Shown: piece after piece, positions 45,744 to 58,256 of the stretch | How positions within the stretch are numbered: the stretch's first letter is position 1 | How the letters are laid out: the number at the start of each line of letters is the position of its first letter | DNA from: Microbacterium luteolum | GTDB taxonomy: Bacteria > Actinomycetota > Actinomycetes > Actinomycetales > Microbacteriaceae | DNA: 64,000 nucleotides | Assembly: GCF_039533965.1 (NCBI RefSeq) | Contig: NZ_BAAAUN010000001.1 | Location: 124,001 to 188,000 of the forward strand | Direction: 5' to 3' | Program-made: the position numbers and the translations under genes | The notes under the pieces: generated by a model | The model's input: only the letters and a program-made list of their open reading frames with translations | Told to the model about the DNA's origin: nothing | Databases searched by the model: none

Positions 45744-48700
45744 ATGACCTACCCCCGTTCCTCCTTCGGACCCGCCGCCGACCAGGCTGCCTCTGTCGCG
45801 CCGAGCCCTCGCTTCCCGCAGATCGAGGAGGAGGTGCTCGACTTCTGGAAGACCGACGACACCTTCCGTGCCTCGATCGAGCAGCGCGAAGGCTCGCCGG
45901 AGTGGGTGTTCTACGACGGCCCGCCGTTCGCCAACGGCCTGCCGCACTACGGTCACCTGCTCACCGGGTACGCGAAGGACGTGTTCCCGCGCTTCCAGAC
46001 CATGACCGGCCACAAGGTCGACCGCGTCTTCGGCTGGGACACCCACGGGCTTCCCGCCGAGCTCGAGGCGATGAAGCAGCTCGGCATCACCGAGAAGAGC
46101 GAGATCGAGGCCATGGGCATCGACGTCTTCAACGCGAAGGCGAAGAGCTCGGTGCTCGCCTACACGCACGAGTGGCAGGACTACGTCACCCGTCAGGCGC
46201 GCTGGGTCGACTTCGACCGCGGTTACAAGACGCTCGACCTCGGCTACATGGAGAGCGTGCTCTGGGCCTTCAAGACCCTGTACGACAAGGGCCTCGCCTA
46301 CGAGGGCTACCGTGTGCTGCCGTACTGCTGGCGCGACGAGACGCCGCTCTCCGCCCATGAGCTCCGCATGGACGACGACGTGTACCAGATGCGTCAGGAC
46401 CCGTCCGTCACGGTCACGTTACCGCTGACCGGCGCGAAGGCGGAGTCTCTCGGCCTCACCGGCGTGCGCGCCCTGGCGTGGACGACCACGCCCTGGACCC
46501 TCCCGACGAACCTCGCGCTCGCCGTGGGTCCCGACATCGACTACGTCGTGCTCCCCGCGGGCCCGGCCGGTGCGGCCGACGTGCATCAGACGCCGGGAAC
46601 GACGGATGCCGCGATCGAGGCGTCCGCCCACCGCTACCTGCTCGCGCGCGATCTGCTCGGCGGCTACGCGAAGGACCTCGGCTATGAGAGCGCCGAGGAG
46701 GCGCTCGCCGCCGTCGACGCGACCGTGCGCGGCGCGGAGCTGCAGGACGTCACCTACGACCGCCTGTTCGACTACTACGCGGATGCCGAGACGTACGGCA
46801 CCGAGCACGCCTGGCGCATCCTCGTCGACGACTACGTCACCACCACCGACGGCACCGGCATCGTGCACCAGGCTCCGGCCTTCGGTGAGGACGACCTCCG
46901 GGTGGCCGGGGCCGCAGGCATCCCCACGATCCTCTCGCTCGACGACGGCGGACGCTTCCTCCCGAACGTGACCGACGTCGCCGGTGAGCTCTGGATGGAG
47001 GCGAACACGCCGCTCGTCCGGATCATCCGCGACAACGGACGCCTCATCCGGCTGCAGAGCTACGAGCACTCGTACCCGCACTGCTGGCGCTGCCGGAACC
47101 CCCTGATCTACAAGGCCGTGTCGAGCTGGTTCATCCGCGTCACGGACATCAAGGACGACATGCTCGCGAACAACGAGCAGATCACCTGGGTGCCGGAGAA
47201 CGTGAAGCACGGCCAGTTCGGCAAGTGGCTCGAGGGTGCGCGCGACTGGTCGATCAGTCGCAACCGCTACTGGGGTTCGCCGATCCCGATCTGGAAGAGC
47301 GACGATCCCGAGTACCCGCGCGTCGACGCCTACGGATCGCTGGAGGACCTGGAGCGCGACTTCGGCACGCTGCCTCGCAACCCCGAGGGCGAGATCGATC
47401 TGCACCGCCCCTACATCGACGACCTCACCCGCCCGAACCCGGACGACCCCACGGGGAAGAGCACGATGCGCCGCATCGAGGACGTCTTCGACGTGTGGTT
47501 CGACTCCGGATCGATGCCGTACGCGCAGGTGCACTACCCGTTCGAGAACCAGGAGTGGTTCGACTCGCACTCGCCTGCCGACTTCATCGTCGAGTACATC
47601 GGGCAGACCCGCGGCTGGTTCTACGTCATGCATGTGCTGTCCACGGCGCTCTTCGACCGTCCCGCGTTCACCGGTGTGAGCTGCCACGGCATCGTGCTGG
47701 GCAGCGACGGCTACAAGATGTCGAAGTCGCTGCGGAACTATCCCGACGTGTCCGAGGTGCTCGACCGCGACGGCTCCGACGCGATGCGCTGGTTCCTGAT
47801 GTCGAGCTCGGTGCTGCGCGGCGGCAACCTCGCCGTGACGGAGGAGGGCATCCGCGCCGGCGTCCGGGAGTTCCTGCTGCCCCTGTGGAACTCCTGGTAC
47901 TTCTTCGCGACGTACGCCAACGCTTCGGGCCCGGACGGGTATGAGGCCTCGTGGCGCACGGATTCCACGGATGTGCTCGACCGCTACATCCTGGCCCGCC
48001 TGGGCGACCTGGTCCGGGAAGTCCGCGCCGATCTCGAAGGACTCGACTCGACGACGGCATCCGCTCGTCTGCGCGACTTCGCCGAGGTCCTGACGAACTG
48101 GTACATCCGGCGTTCGCGTGATCGTTTCTGGGTCGGCGTGACCGACGACCCGAAGAGCCGCGAGGCCTTCGACACGCTCTACACGGTGCTGGAGACGCTC
48201 ACGCGTGTGGCGGCGCCGCTCGTGCCGCTGGTCAGCGAGCGCGTCTGGCAGGGCCTCACCGGCGGTCGCAGCGTGCACCTGCAGGACTGGCCGGATGCTG
48301 CCGCCTTCCCGGCCGCGGACGATATCCGCGACGCCATGGATGCCGTCCGCGAGCTCTCCAGCGTGGGCAACGCGCTGCGCAAGAAGGAGAAGCTGCGCGT
48401 GCGCCTGCCGCTCGCCCGCCTCACGGTCGTGTCGCCGCAGGCCGCGTCGCTGGGCCAGTTCGAGGACATCCTCCGCGATGAGCTCAACGTGAAGTCGGTC
48501 GAGCTCGTCGCGCTCGCGGAGAGCACCGCCGCCGACTACGGCATCACGCATCGTCTCAGCGTGAACGCCCGCGCCGCCGGCCCCCGTCTGGGCAAGAACG
48601 TGCAGACGGTGATCAAGGCGGCGAAGGCCGGCGACTGGGCGCAGGTCGACGGCGTCGTGACGGCCGGCGGACTCGCGCTCGAGCCCGCCGAGTACGACCT

Positions 48701-49133
48701 CGCCCTGGAGACCACCGGACGACCGGAGGGCGAAGCGCTCGCGATCGTGCCGTCGGGCGGCTTCGTGCTGCTCGACACGCAGACCACGCCGCAGCTCGAG
48801 GCCGAGGGCCTCGCCAGAGACGCGATCCGCGTCGTGCAGGAGGCGCGCAAGAATGCCGGGCTCGATGTGAGCGACCGCATCGTTCTCGCGCTCAACGCCG
48901 CGCCGGAGCATGCGGCGGCGCTCGAGGAGCACGCACAGCTGATCGCCGCCGAGACGCTCGCGGTGGCGTTCGCGGTGCAGCCGACCGACGAGATGGACTC
49001 GCTGGTCGATGACGTGACCAACCCGGGCGACGGGGTCTTCCGCTCCGGTGCCCGCGCTCTGGGCGCCACGAAGGCACCGATCATCGTGACGATCGACGCC
49101 ACGGCGGTCGTCAGCGGAAAGGCGGCATCATGA
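45744..49133 (+). CDS. ileS: Isoleucyl-tRNA synthetase, long eukaryote-like form
   Basis: A 1129-residue class I synthetase, longer than the ~940 of E. coli. The HIGH box is [14 protein letters not shown], a CP1 editing domain spans about 180-420, and KMSKS appears as [12 protein letters not shown]. The C-terminal anticodon and extended domains follow ([12 protein letters not shown], then a long helical tail). This long type is related to eukaryotic IleRS and, in known cases, is insensitive to mupirocin. Its leader is a T-box, so it is translated when tRNA-Ile is uncharged. The AGGAG exposed by the T-box lies 30 bases before this ATG, unusually far; GCGAGA lies closer. Its stop overlaps folC by four bases. 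Confidence 0.95.
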   Translation: MTYPRSSFGPAADQAASVAPSPRFPQIEEEVLDFWKTDDTFRASIEQREGSPEWVFYDGPPFANGLPHYGHLLTGYAKDVFPRFQTMTGHKVDRVFGWDTHGLPAELEAMKQLGITEKSEIEAMGIDVFNAKAKSSVLAYTHEWQDYVTRQARWVDFDRGYKTLDLGYMESVLWAFKTLYDKGLAYEGYRVLPYCWRDETPLSAHELRMDDDVYQMRQDPSVTVTLPLTGAKAESLGLTGVRALAWTTTPWTLPTNLALAVGPDIDYVVLPAGPAGAADVHQTPGTTDAAIEASAHRYLLARDLLGGYAKDLGYESAEEALAAVDATVRGAELQDVTYDRLFDYYADAETYGTEHAWRILVDDYVTTTDGTGIVHQAPAFGEDDLRVAGAAGIPTILSLDDGGRFLPNVTDVAGELWMEANTPLVRIIRDNGRLIRLQSYEHSYPHCWRCRNPLIYKAVSSWFIRVTDIKDDMLANNEQITWVPENVKHGQFGKWLEGARDWSISRNRYWGSPIPIWKSDDPEYPRVDAYGSLEDLERDFGTLPRNPEGEIDLHRPYIDDLTRPNPDDPTGKSTMRRIEDVFDVWFDSGSMPYAQVHYPFENQEWFDSHSPADFIVEYIGQTRGWFYVMHVLSTALFDRPAFTGVSCHGIVLGSDGYKMSKSLRNYPDVSEVLDRDGSDAMRWFLMSSSVLRGGNLAVTEEGIRAGVREFLLPLWNSWYFFATYANASGPDGYEASWRTDSTDVLDRYILARLGDLVREVRADLEGLDSTTASARLRDFAEVLTNWYIRRSRDRFWVGVTDDPKSREAFDTLYTVLETLTRVAAPLVPLVSERVWQGLTGGRSVHLQDWPDAAAFPAADDIRDAMDAVRELSSVGNALRKKEKLRVRLPLARLTVVSPQAASLGQFEDILRDELNVKSVELVALAESTAADYGITHRLSVNARAAGPRLGKNVQTVIKAAKAGDWAQVDGVVTAGGLALEPAEYDLALETTGRPEGEALAIVPSGGFVLLDTQTTPQLEAEGLARDAIRVVQEARKNAGLDVSDRIVLALNAAPEHAAALEEHAQLIAAETLAVAFAVQPTDEMDSLVDDVTNPGDGVFRSGARALGATKAPIIVTIDATAVVSGKAAS

Positions 49134-50482
49134 GCGATCGGGAACGGGCCGACGCGGTCTACGAGGCGTTGCTGAGCCGTGCGGGGGAGCGCTGGGTGCA
49201 GCCGCGCAAGGAGCGCACCGCGCGGATCCTCGCGTTCCTCGACGACCCGCAGCGCACCTACCGGGTCGTGCACATCACCGGCACGAACGGCAAGACCTCG
49301 ACCGCCCGCATGATCGAGAGCCTTCTGCGGGCGCACGACCTGCGCACCGGACTCTTCACGAGTCCGCATCTGGAGCGCTTCACCGAGCGGATCATGATCG
49401 ACGGCGAGCCGATCGATGACGGCGCCGTCGCGGATGCCTGGGACGAGATCGAGCCTTTCGTCGACATCGTCGACGCAGAGCTCGAGACCGCGGGCGACGC
49501 CCCGCTGACGTTCTTCGAGCTGCTCACGGTGCTGGCCTTCGTGGCTGCGGCGGATGCCCCCATCGACGTGCTCGTGCTCGAAGTGGGCATGGGCGGCGAG
49601 TGGGACTCGACGAACACCGCCGACGGTGACGTCGCGGTCTTCGCTCCGATCGACATCGACCACGCGGACCGGCTCGGCAGCACGATCGCCGAGATCGCCC
49701 AGGTCAAGGCCGGCATCATCAAGGAGGGCGCCGCCGTGGTGTCGGCGCAGCAGCCGCCGGAAGCCGCCGAGGTGCTGCGCCGCGTCGCCGCCGAGCGTCA
49801 CGCGACGATCGCGTTCGAGGGCGAGGAGTTCGGCCTCGTCGACCAGAAGCTCGCCGTCGGAGGGCAGCTGCTCTCGATCCGCGGTCTGGCGGGGGAGTAC
49901 GTCGAGGAGTACCTGCCGCTGTACGGCGCGCATCAGGGCCACAATGCCGCTCTCGCCGTCGCGGCGGTCGAGTCGCTCATCGGCGGCGGCTCGCAGCGCA
50001 TCGCGGGCGAGATCGTCACCGACGGCCTGCAGGGCGCCACTTCCCCCGGACGCCTGCAGCTGCTCGGCATCGCTCCGACCGTCGTGGTCGATGCCGCGCA
50101 CAACCCGCATGGCGCGAAGGCGCTCGCGCAGGCGCTAGACGACAGCTTCGACTTCGACGAGTGGGGCGTCGTGCTCGGCGTGCTCTCGGACAAGGATGCC
50201 GCCGGGATCATCGCCCAGCTCGCTCCCGCGGCGGCGCACGTGTTTGCCACGGCGCCGGATTCCGACCGGGCGAGCGACGCGGACACCATCGCCGACCTTG
50301 TCGAGCAGGCGGGTCACCGCGCCACCGTGCACCACTCCCTGGCCGACGCCGCCGATGCCGCGCGCGAATGGGCGGCCTCGTCCGACCGCCGCGCGGTGGT
50401 CATCGCCGGCTCCGTCGTGCTGGCCGGCGAGGCGATCGCCCTCGCCGAGGAGGAGGACTGGAAGTCGGGGTGGCGCGCGTGA
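49130..50482 (+). CDS. folC: Bifunctional folylpolyglutamate/dihydrofolate synthase
   Basis: A 450-residue ATP-dependent ligase of the Mur-ligase superfamily that adds glutamate to folates (and to dihydropteroate in the bifunctional form). It starts [19 protein letters not shown]. The ATP-binding P-loop is [14 protein letters not shown], with [40 protein letters not shown] and [11 protein letters not shown] as family motifs. The start overlaps the ileS stop (ATGA) and the stop overlaps the DUF4233 start (GTGA), so the three form one unit. Confidence 0.95.
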   Translation: MSDRERADAVYEALLSRAGERWVQPRKERTARILAFLDDPQRTYRVVHITGTNGKTSTARMIESLLRAHDLRTGLFTSPHLERFTERIMIDGEPIDDGAVADAWDEIEPFVDIVDAELETAGDAPLTFFELLTVLAFVAAADAPIDVLVLEVGMGGEWDSTNTADGDVAVFAPIDIDHADRLGSTIAEIAQVKAGIIKEGAAVVSAQQPPEAAEVLRRVAAERHATIAFEGEEFGLVDQKLAVGGQLLSIRGLAGEYVEEYLPLYGAHQGHNAALAVAAVESLIGGGSQRIAGEIVTDGLQGATSPGRLQLLGIAPTVVVDAAHNPHGAKALAQALDDSFDFDEWGVVLGVLSDKDAAGIIAQLAPAAAHVFATAPDSDRASDADTIADLVEQAGHRATVHHSLADAADAAREWAASSDRRAVVIAGSVVLAGEAIALAEEEDWKSGWRA

Positions 50483-50892
50483 GCGCGGAGGCGACACCGG
50501 CTCGCAGGCCTCGCCCGCCCCGCACCCTCGTGCAGAAGCTCGCGCCGATCGTGCTGGGGTTCGAGGCGATCGTGGTGTTCCTCGCCGGGCTCACGATCTT
50601 CGGCCTGAAGGCGCTGCCGGCCGGCATCGAGCCGTGGTGGGCGATCGTCGCCGGCGCGGTCGTCGGTCTCGCCTGCATCGCGGTCGCCGGCATGATCACG
50701 AAGCCGTGGGCGGTCGCGGCCGGCTGGGTCATCCAACTCGTCATCGCCCTGGCGGCGTTCCTCGAACCGGCCATCCTGCTCGTCGTCCTGATTTTCGGCG
50801 GCATGTGGGCGTATGCGACGATCATGGGGGCCCGCTTGGACGCACGACGTCCCGCCGAGCCCTCGACCGAGACTCAGACAGAGAGTGAATGA
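50479..50892 (+). CDS. DUF4233 membrane protein
   Basis: A 137-residue protein, GTG 50479 chosen for its GTGA overlap with folC. A short basic N-terminus (ATPARRPRPPRTLVQKL) is followed by four membrane segments: VLGFEAIVVFLAGLTIFGL, WWAIVAGAVVGLACIAVAGM, WAVAAGWVIQLVIALAAFL and AILLVVLIFGGMWAYATIMG. DUF4233 proteins sit beside folC in most actinobacteria and have no assigned role. ndk starts one base after its stop. Confidence 0.88.
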   Translation: MSAEATPARRPRPPRTLVQKLAPIVLGFEAIVVFLAGLTIFGLKALPAGIEPWWAIVAGAVVGLACIAVAGMITKPWAVAAGWVIQLVIALAAFLEPAILLVVLIFGGMWAYATIMGARLDARRPAEPSTETQTESE

Positions 50893-50893
50893 C

Positions 50894-51310
50894 ATGGCCA
50901 CCGAAGAAACACTCGTCCTCGTCAAGCCCGACGGCGTCGCCCGCGGCCTCACCGGAGCGATCCTGGCTCGCATCGAGGCGAAGGGCTACGCGCTCGTCGA
51001 CATCCGCCTCGTGGAGCCTGATCGCGACCTCCTCGCCGCGCACTACGCCGAGCACGAGGGCAAGCCGTTCTACGAGCCGCTGCTCGAGTTCATGCTCTCG
51101 GGCCCGTCGGTCGCCATCCGTCTCGCGGGCAACCGCGTGATCGAGGGCTTCCGCTCGCTCGCCGGCACCACCGACCCGACCACGGCTGCACCCGGCACGA
51201 TCCGGGGCGACTTCGGCCGCGATTGGGGCCTCAAGGTGCAGCAGAACCTCGTGCACGGCTCCGACAGCCCCGAGTCGGCCGCGCGCGAACTCGACATCTG
51301 GTTCGACTGA
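50894..51310 (+). CDS. ndk: Nucleoside diphosphate kinase
   Basis: A 138-residue enzyme that exchanges gamma-phosphates among nucleoside di- and triphosphates. It begins MATEETLVLVKPDGVARGL, with the catalytic His in NLVHGSDSPESAARE and the Kpn-loop region LAGTTDPTTAAPGTIRGDFG. ATG 50894 is one base past the DUF4233 stop. A strong terminator follows, closing the ileS-folC-DUF4233-ndk operon. Confidence 0.97.
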   Translation: MATEETLVLVKPDGVARGLTGAILARIEAKGYALVDIRLVEPDRDLLAAHYAEHEGKPFYEPLLEFMLSGPSVAIRLAGNRVIEGFRSLAGTTDPTTAAPGTIRGDFGRDWGLKVQQNLVHGSDSPESAARELDIWFD

Positions 51311-51323
51311 GCCCAGACACCGA

Positions 51324-51357
51324 GAAGCCCGTCCACCGTGAGGTGGACGGGCTTCTT
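51324..51357 (+). terminator. Terminator after ndk
   Basis: Fourteen-base-pair stem (GAAGCCCGTCCACC and complement) with a GTGA loop and partial T-run; it may also serve the convergent VKOR gene. Confidence 0.88.
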
Positions 51358-51374
51358 CGTGCGAGGGCTCAGGC

Positions 51375-51986
51375 TCAGAACAGCAGCTTCGCCATCTCGC
51401 CGAGGAAGTCGAGGCCCTGGAGCTGGGCGAGGAGGATGATCAGCGCGTACGCGAGGATCGTGGCCAGCGGAACCCAGGGCAGGAGCTTCTCCGCACGCGC
51501 GCGCACCTTCTCGCTGCGGGTGAACGTGCCGTTTCGCGTGAGGTGCAGCATCGTCGCGAAAAAAGTCGGGATCGTCACGGCCCAGGTCACCATGCACCAC
51601 GGGCAGAGGACGAAGAGGTCGTAGAGGCTCTGGCCGATCAGCCAGCACACGAACCCGAAGGCGAAGGTGATCCCTGCGCCGAAGGCCGCCCAGAACCAGC
51701 GCGGGAAGCGCGCTCCGGCGAGGAGAGCGACACCGATGACGATGGGTGCCATCCAGCCGGTGAGGCCCAGCAGCGGGTTCGGGAAGCCGAAGACCTCGCC
51801 CTGCCAGGACTCCAGGTTCTTGCTGCACTGGATGAACGGGCTCACATCGCACGCCAGCGCCGCCTCGGGATTCTCCAGCAGGGCGAACTTCTCGATCGTC
51901 AACTGGAAGGCGGCGAACCACCCGACGATGCCGGCGATGATCAGCCAGACGGCATAGACCACGGGGCGGGTGCGCTGCTCGCTCAT
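51375..51986 (-). CDS. Vitamin K epoxide reductase (VKOR) family membrane protein
   Basis: A 203-residue protein starting MSEQRTRPVVYAVWLIIAG (ATG 51986) with about four to five membrane helices. The conserved cysteines are ALACDVSPFIQCSKN (outer-loop pair) and LCPWCMVTWA (the CxxC quinone-site pair). In actinobacteria VKOR, with a partner oxidase, reoxidises DsbA-like thiol oxidases outside the cell using menaquinone. No DsbA-like gene is adjacent here. It is convergent with ndk. Confidence 0.94.
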   Translation of the reverse strand: MSEQRTRPVVYAVWLIIAGIVGWFAAFQLTIEKFALLENPEAALACDVSPFIQCSKNLESWQGEVFGFPNPLLGLTGWMAPIVIGVALLAGARFPRWFWAAFGAGITFAFGFVCWLIGQSLYDLFVLCPWCMVTWAVTIPTFFATMLHLTRNGTFTRSEKVRARAEKLLPWVPLATILAYALIILLAQLQGLDFLGEMAKLLF

Positions 51987-52085
51987 ATCGGGATTATCCC
52001 AGCGACGCCTATGGATGCGGGGAGAACAGGCCGGTGAAAACAGGGGACTCGGACGCGGGATGCCGTATTCCGTGCGACTTGGTGC

Positions 52086-52269
52086 GATAATGGCCTGTGA
52101 TGTGATGGACGGCGCCGCCGTTACGCGCATCGCCGCAGACTTCGGGGCCCCATGCCCCACGCGATCAGAGCCATGAGCCGGTCGCACACCGATTGAGTTC
52201 GCGGCACCCGCGGGTGCCGCATGAGATTTCGCGGAGCACCTGGTGCACCGCGCAGGGAGCAAGCCAGAG
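52086..52269 (+). promoter_or_regulatory. rne promoter and leader with two hairpins
   Basis: GATAAT (52086-52091) is a -10 candidate, giving a leader of about 170 bases. In it are a perfect 20-bp palindrome GCGGCACCCGCGGGTGCCGC (52201-52220) and a second hairpin GCGGAGCACC/GGTGCACCGC (52231-52251). GGGAGC lies before the rne ATG. The leader could allow RNase E to control its own mRNA, as in E. coli; that is an inference. The rest of 51987-52269 holds nothing else. Confidence 0.5.
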
Positions 52270-54822
52270 ATGGCCGATGAGAACAATGACAACAACGTCC
52301 CTACCCTCGACACCTCGGCTGACGCCGCGGAGTCGCTGACGGAGCCGACGGCGCCTGACGCCGACGCCCCGATCATCGATTCCGAAGCGGTCGCCGTCGC
52401 GCTCGCGGAGGCAGAGATCGCCGCGGACGCGGGCGACGCGGGAGCATCCGCTCCGGGCGTCGAGGAGACGTCGGTCGCCGACGCGACGCCGGTCACCGAC
52501 GAAGCGGATGCCGTCGAGGCGCCGGAAGGCGACGCCGAGGTCATCGCCGAGGCGCTGGTCGCCTCCAGCCTCGAGATCGAGTCCGACGTGACGCCTGCGG
52601 ATGACGCGGCGCCGTCGGCCGAGCCGGAGTCGACCGACGAGTCCGAGCAGACGGACGAGTCCGCGACGAAGGAGCCCGAGGCTCCTGCTCCTGTCACCGC
52701 GGTGTCGCTGGGCCTGCTGCCCGAGGTGTTCGTCTCCCAGGTCTCCACCCAGTTGCACTTCTACGCACCCGAGGTCATTCCGCTCCCGGCCCGCAACGAG
52801 CGGCCCGAGCGCAGCGAGCGCATCTTCGACCGCATCGCCGACCGCGACCAGGACGAGCCGGCATCCGCACGTCGCGGCCGTCGTCGCCGTGGCGGGTCCG
52901 ACGGAGACGACCAGCGCGAGCAGCGGGACGAGCCTCGTCAGCGTCAGCGCGTCGTCGAGTACATCACCGAGCCGAAGGCCATCAAGGGCTCCACCCGCCT
53001 CGAGGCGAAGAAGCAGCGCCGTCGCGACGGGCGCGACGCCGGTCGTCGTCGCCCGGTGGTGACCGAGGCCGAGTTCCTCGCCCGGCGCGAGTCGGTCGAT
53101 CGCAAGATGGTCGTCCGCGCCAAGAACGGGCGCACGCAGATCGGCGTCCTCGAGGACGGCGTCCTCGTCGAGCACTACGTCGCCCGCAACCAGGATGCGT
53201 CGCTGATCGGCAACGTGTACCTCGGCCGCGTGCAGAACGTTCTTCCCAGCATGGAAGCCGCGTTCGTCGACATCGGCCGTGGCCGCAACGCGGTGCTGTA
53301 CTCCGGCGAGGTCGACTGGGACGGCGTCGAGACCGGCAACCAGCCGCGTCGCATCGAGCTCGCCCTCAAGCCGGGCGATCGCGTGCTGGTGCAGGTCACC
53401 AAGGACCCGATCGGCCACAAGGGTGCTCGCCTCACCAGCCAGATCTCGCTTCCCGGGCGCTACCTCGTGTACGTGCCGGGCGGGTCGATGAACGGCATCA
53501 GCCGCAAGCTGCCCGACAACGAGCGCGCCCGTCTCAAGCGCATCCTCAAGGAGGTGCTGCCGGAGTCCTCCGGCGTGATCGTCCGCACCGCGGCCGAGGG
53601 GGCCACCGAGGACCAGCTCACGCGCGACGTGCAGCGTCTCACCGCGCAGTGGGAGCACATCCGCAAGCAGGTCGAGAACCAGCAGGCGCCCGCCCTCCTG
53701 CACGCCGAGCCCGACCTGCTCGTCAAGATCGTCCGCGACGTCTTCAACGAGGACTTCACGAAGATGCTCATCCAGGGCGACGAGTCGCAGCAGACCATCC
53801 GCGCCTACCTCGAGAGCGTCGCCCCCGACCTGCTCGAGCGGGTCGAGGCCTACGAGGATGAGACCGACCCCTTCGACGCGTTCCGCATCACGGAGCAGAT
53901 CGAGAAGGCGCTGGACCGCAAGGTCTGGCTGCCCTCCGGCGGCTCGCTCGTGATCGACCGCACCGAGGCCATGACCGTCGTCGACGTCAACACCGGCAAG
54001 TTCGTCGGCTCGGGAGGAAACCTCGAGGAGACGGTCACCAAGAACAACCTCGAGGCCGCCGAGGAGATCGTCCGCCAGCTGCGTCTGCGCGACATCGGCG
54101 GCATCATCGTCGTCGACTTCATCGACATGGTCCTCGAGTCCAACCGCGACCTCGTGCTGCGCCGCCTGATCGAGTGCCTCAGCCGCGACCGGACGAAGCA
54201 CCAGGTCGCCGAGGTCACCTCGCTCGGACTCGTGCAGATGACCCGTAAGAAGCTCGGGCTCGGCCTGCTGGAGACGTTCAGCGAGGCATGCGAGGTCTGC
54301 GCGGGCCGCGGTGTCATCGTGCACCACGACCCCGTGGTCAAGCACCGCTCCAACGGCAACGACCGCAGCAACGGGAACGGGAACGGCAACAGCCAGGGCA
54401 ACCGTCGCCAGCGCGGTGGGGGCAACAGCCAGAGCCAGAGCGCTCCGCCGGCGCCGAACGTCACGCACAGCATCCCCGAGGGGGCCAAGTCCGCGCTCGC
54501 GCAGATCGCCGCGTCGACCCTCGCACCGAGCCTCGAGCCGGTCGAGATCGCCGCGGATGCCGGGTCCGCCGAGGCTGCGCAGGGCGCTGCTCCCGAGCGC
54601 GCCAAGAAGCCCAGGAAGAAGCGCGGCTCCGACCGCAAGGCGCCCAAGTCGCCAGCGGAAGCGCTGCTCGACTCGGTTCTCGACGCGCTGCCGGAGCCCA
54701 AGGCTCCCGGTCAGGGCCGAGGACGTCGTCGCGTCAGCACCGCCGCGCTCACCGGTACCCCGGTGTCGGTCAACAACGACTCGTCAGCGGCGCCGGTCGC
54801 GGCCGCGGACTCGGAGTCCTGA
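52270..54822 (+). CDS. rne: Ribonuclease E/G
   Basis: An 850-residue endoribonuclease. The actinobacterial layout is visible: an acidic, disordered N-terminal extension (about 1-210, rich in Ala/Asp/Glu), then basic RRGRRRRGGSD and the S1 domain (GNVYLGRVQNVLPSMEAAFVDIGRGRNAVL), the catalytic core with metal-binding SLVIDRTEAMTVVDVNTGKF and GGIIVVDFIDM, the zinc-link cysteines CEVCAGRG, and a C-terminal low-complexity tail (NGNDRSNGNGNGNSQGN, KKPRKKR). ATG 52270 is the start after the leader hairpins. It processes rRNA and degrades mRNA. Confidence 0.95.
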   Translation: MADENNDNNVPTLDTSADAAESLTEPTAPDADAPIIDSEAVAVALAEAEIAADAGDAGASAPGVEETSVADATPVTDEADAVEAPEGDAEVIAEALVASSLEIESDVTPADDAAPSAEPESTDESEQTDESATKEPEAPAPVTAVSLGLLPEVFVSQVSTQLHFYAPEVIPLPARNERPERSERIFDRIADRDQDEPASARRGRRRRGGSDGDDQREQRDEPRQRQRVVEYITEPKAIKGSTRLEAKKQRRRDGRDAGRRRPVVTEAEFLARRESVDRKMVVRAKNGRTQIGVLEDGVLVEHYVARNQDASLIGNVYLGRVQNVLPSMEAAFVDIGRGRNAVLYSGEVDWDGVETGNQPRRIELALKPGDRVLVQVTKDPIGHKGARLTSQISLPGRYLVYVPGGSMNGISRKLPDNERARLKRILKEVLPESSGVIVRTAAEGATEDQLTRDVQRLTAQWEHIRKQVENQQAPALLHAEPDLLVKIVRDVFNEDFTKMLIQGDESQQTIRAYLESVAPDLLERVEAYEDETDPFDAFRITEQIEKALDRKVWLPSGGSLVIDRTEAMTVVDVNTGKFVGSGGNLEETVTKNNLEAAEEIVRQLRLRDIGGIIVVDFIDMVLESNRDLVLRRLIECLSRDRTKHQVAEVTSLGLVQMTRKKLGLGLLETFSEACEVCAGRGVIVHHDPVVKHRSNGNDRSNGNGNGNSQGNRRQRGGGNSQSQSAPPAPNVTHSIPEGAKSALAQIAASTLAPSLEPVEIAADAGSAEAAQGAAPERAKKPRKKRGSDRKAPKSPAEALLDSVLDALPEPKAPGQGRGRRRVSTAALTGTPVSVNNDSSAAPVAAADSES

Positions 54823-55053
54823 GGCGATCAGTCGTCGCACCAGCTCTTTTCCCTCGACGTGCTCGGCACCCCCGGCGATGAGCCGGGGGACCAGGTCGGC
54901 GGGAACGTCGTAATGGTCCAGGTCGAACGCGCGTGCGGGCACGTCGTGCGCCTTCGCGAAGGCGTGCAGCTCGTCGAGATCCGCATCGCTGACCAGGTGC
55001 GCCCACAGGCGTCCGTGCGCAGGCCAGAGCGGGTCGTCGACGAGTACGGTCAT
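54784..55053 (-). CDS. DUF4031 family protein
   Basis: An 89-residue protein, MTVLVDDPLWPAHGRLWAHLVSD..., with the short DUF4031 fold: LVDDPLWPAHGRLWAHLVSD, ELHAFAKAHDVPARAFDLDHYDVP. Actinobacterial members stand alone and their role is unknown. It ends 39 bp inside rne on the opposite strand. Confidence 0.82.
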   Translation of the reverse strand: MTVLVDDPLWPAHGRLWAHLVSDADLDELHAFAKAHDVPARAFDLDHYDVPADLVPRLIAGGAEHVEGKELVRRLIASGLRVRGRDRRR

Positions 55054-55092
55054 CCCGCAAGCCTATGACTCGGACACGCCACCCGGCTCGCT

Positions 55093-55266
55093 TTGCGACA
55101 CCGTCCCGCATCCGGTAAAGTAGTCCCTTGGTGCGTATGCCGTCCCGTCCTCGTCGGTCGGAGCGGAGAGCCTTGCTTTCGCACTCGTCGTCCTGCGACG
55201 CATGCAAGCAACAGTCTTCCCGTGAGATTCTCGGAGCCGCGTGCTCCCCAACGAAACAGGTATGAA
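55093..55266 (+). promoter_or_regulatory. rplU promoter and long leader
   Basis: TTGCGA (55093-55098) and TAAAGT (55116-55121) are separated by 17 bp, the best two-box promoter in the window. The start near 55128 would leave a leader of about 139 bases before rplU. Ribosomal-protein autoregulation is possible; no L21-leader motif was recognised. Confidence 0.55.
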
Positions 55267-55575
55267 GTGGTTTACGCAGTAGTGCGCGCCGGTGGGCGGC
55301 AGGAGAAGGTCGAGGTCGGCACGATCGTTCAGCTCGACCGTGTCAAGGCTGCCCAGGGCGAGAAGATCGAGCTTGCCGCTGTGCTGCTCGTCGACGGCGC
55401 CACGGTGACCACCGACGCTGACAAGCTGGCGAAGGTCAAGGTCACCGCCGAGGTCATCGGCAACCTCCGCGGCCCGAAGATCATCATCCAGAAGTACAAG
55501 AACAAGACCGGTTACAAGAAGCGTCAGGGCCACCGCCAGGAGCTCACGCGCGTCAAGATCACCGGCATCAAGTAA
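55267..55575 (+). CDS. rplU: 50S ribosomal protein L21
   Basis: A 102-residue ribosomal protein. GTG 55267 ([18 protein letters not shown]) is the start. The conserved C-terminus [33 protein letters not shown] fits L21, which binds 23S rRNA. It is followed by rpmA after 18 bp, the standard rplU-rpmA-obg order. Confidence 0.97.
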   Translation: MVYAVVRAGGRQEKVEVGTIVQLDRVKAAQGEKIELAAVLLVDGATVTTDADKLAKVKVTAEVIGNLRGPKIIIQKYKNKTGYKKRQGHRQELTRVKITGIK

Positions 55576-55593
55576 GCCAGAGGGGACTAGGAC

Positions 55594-55851
55594 ATGGCAC
55601 ATAAAAAGGGCGCAAGCTCCACCCGTAACGGTCGTGACTCCAACGCTCAGCGCCTCGGCGTGAAGCGCTTCGGCGGTCAGCAGGTCCTCGCCGGCGAGAT
55701 CATCGTCCGCCAGCGCGGCACGCACTTCCACCCCGGCGTCAACGTCGGCCGTGGTGGCGACGACACGCTGTTCGCTCTGGCCGCCGGTGCGGTCCAGTTC
55801 GGCGCGAAGGGCGGCCGCAAGGTCGTCAACATCGTCGCCGCTGCTGAGTGA
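55594..55851 (+). CDS. rpmA: 50S ribosomal protein L27
   Basis: An 85-residue protein, [29 protein letters not shown], complete with the basic N-terminus that reaches the peptidyl-transferase centre. Some Firmicutes have a cleaved N-terminal extension; none is present here. A GAGGGG ribosome-binding site precedes the ATG. Two hairpins separate it from obg. Confidence 0.97.
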   Translation: MAHKKGASSTRNGRDSNAQRLGVKRFGGQQVLAGEIIVRQRGTHFHPGVNVGRGGDDTLFALAAGAVQFGAKGGRKVVNIVAAAE

Positions 55852-58247
<2,396 letters not shown>

Positions 58248-58256
58248 ACTGGGCGG

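Noticed and set aside
46419..48932. An 837-residue minus-strand frame within ileS
   Set aside because: Low-complexity shadow of ileS, which carries all synthetase motifs.
52165..54468. A 767-residue minus-strand frame across rne
   Set aside because: Shadow of RNase E/G; no motif, no start context.
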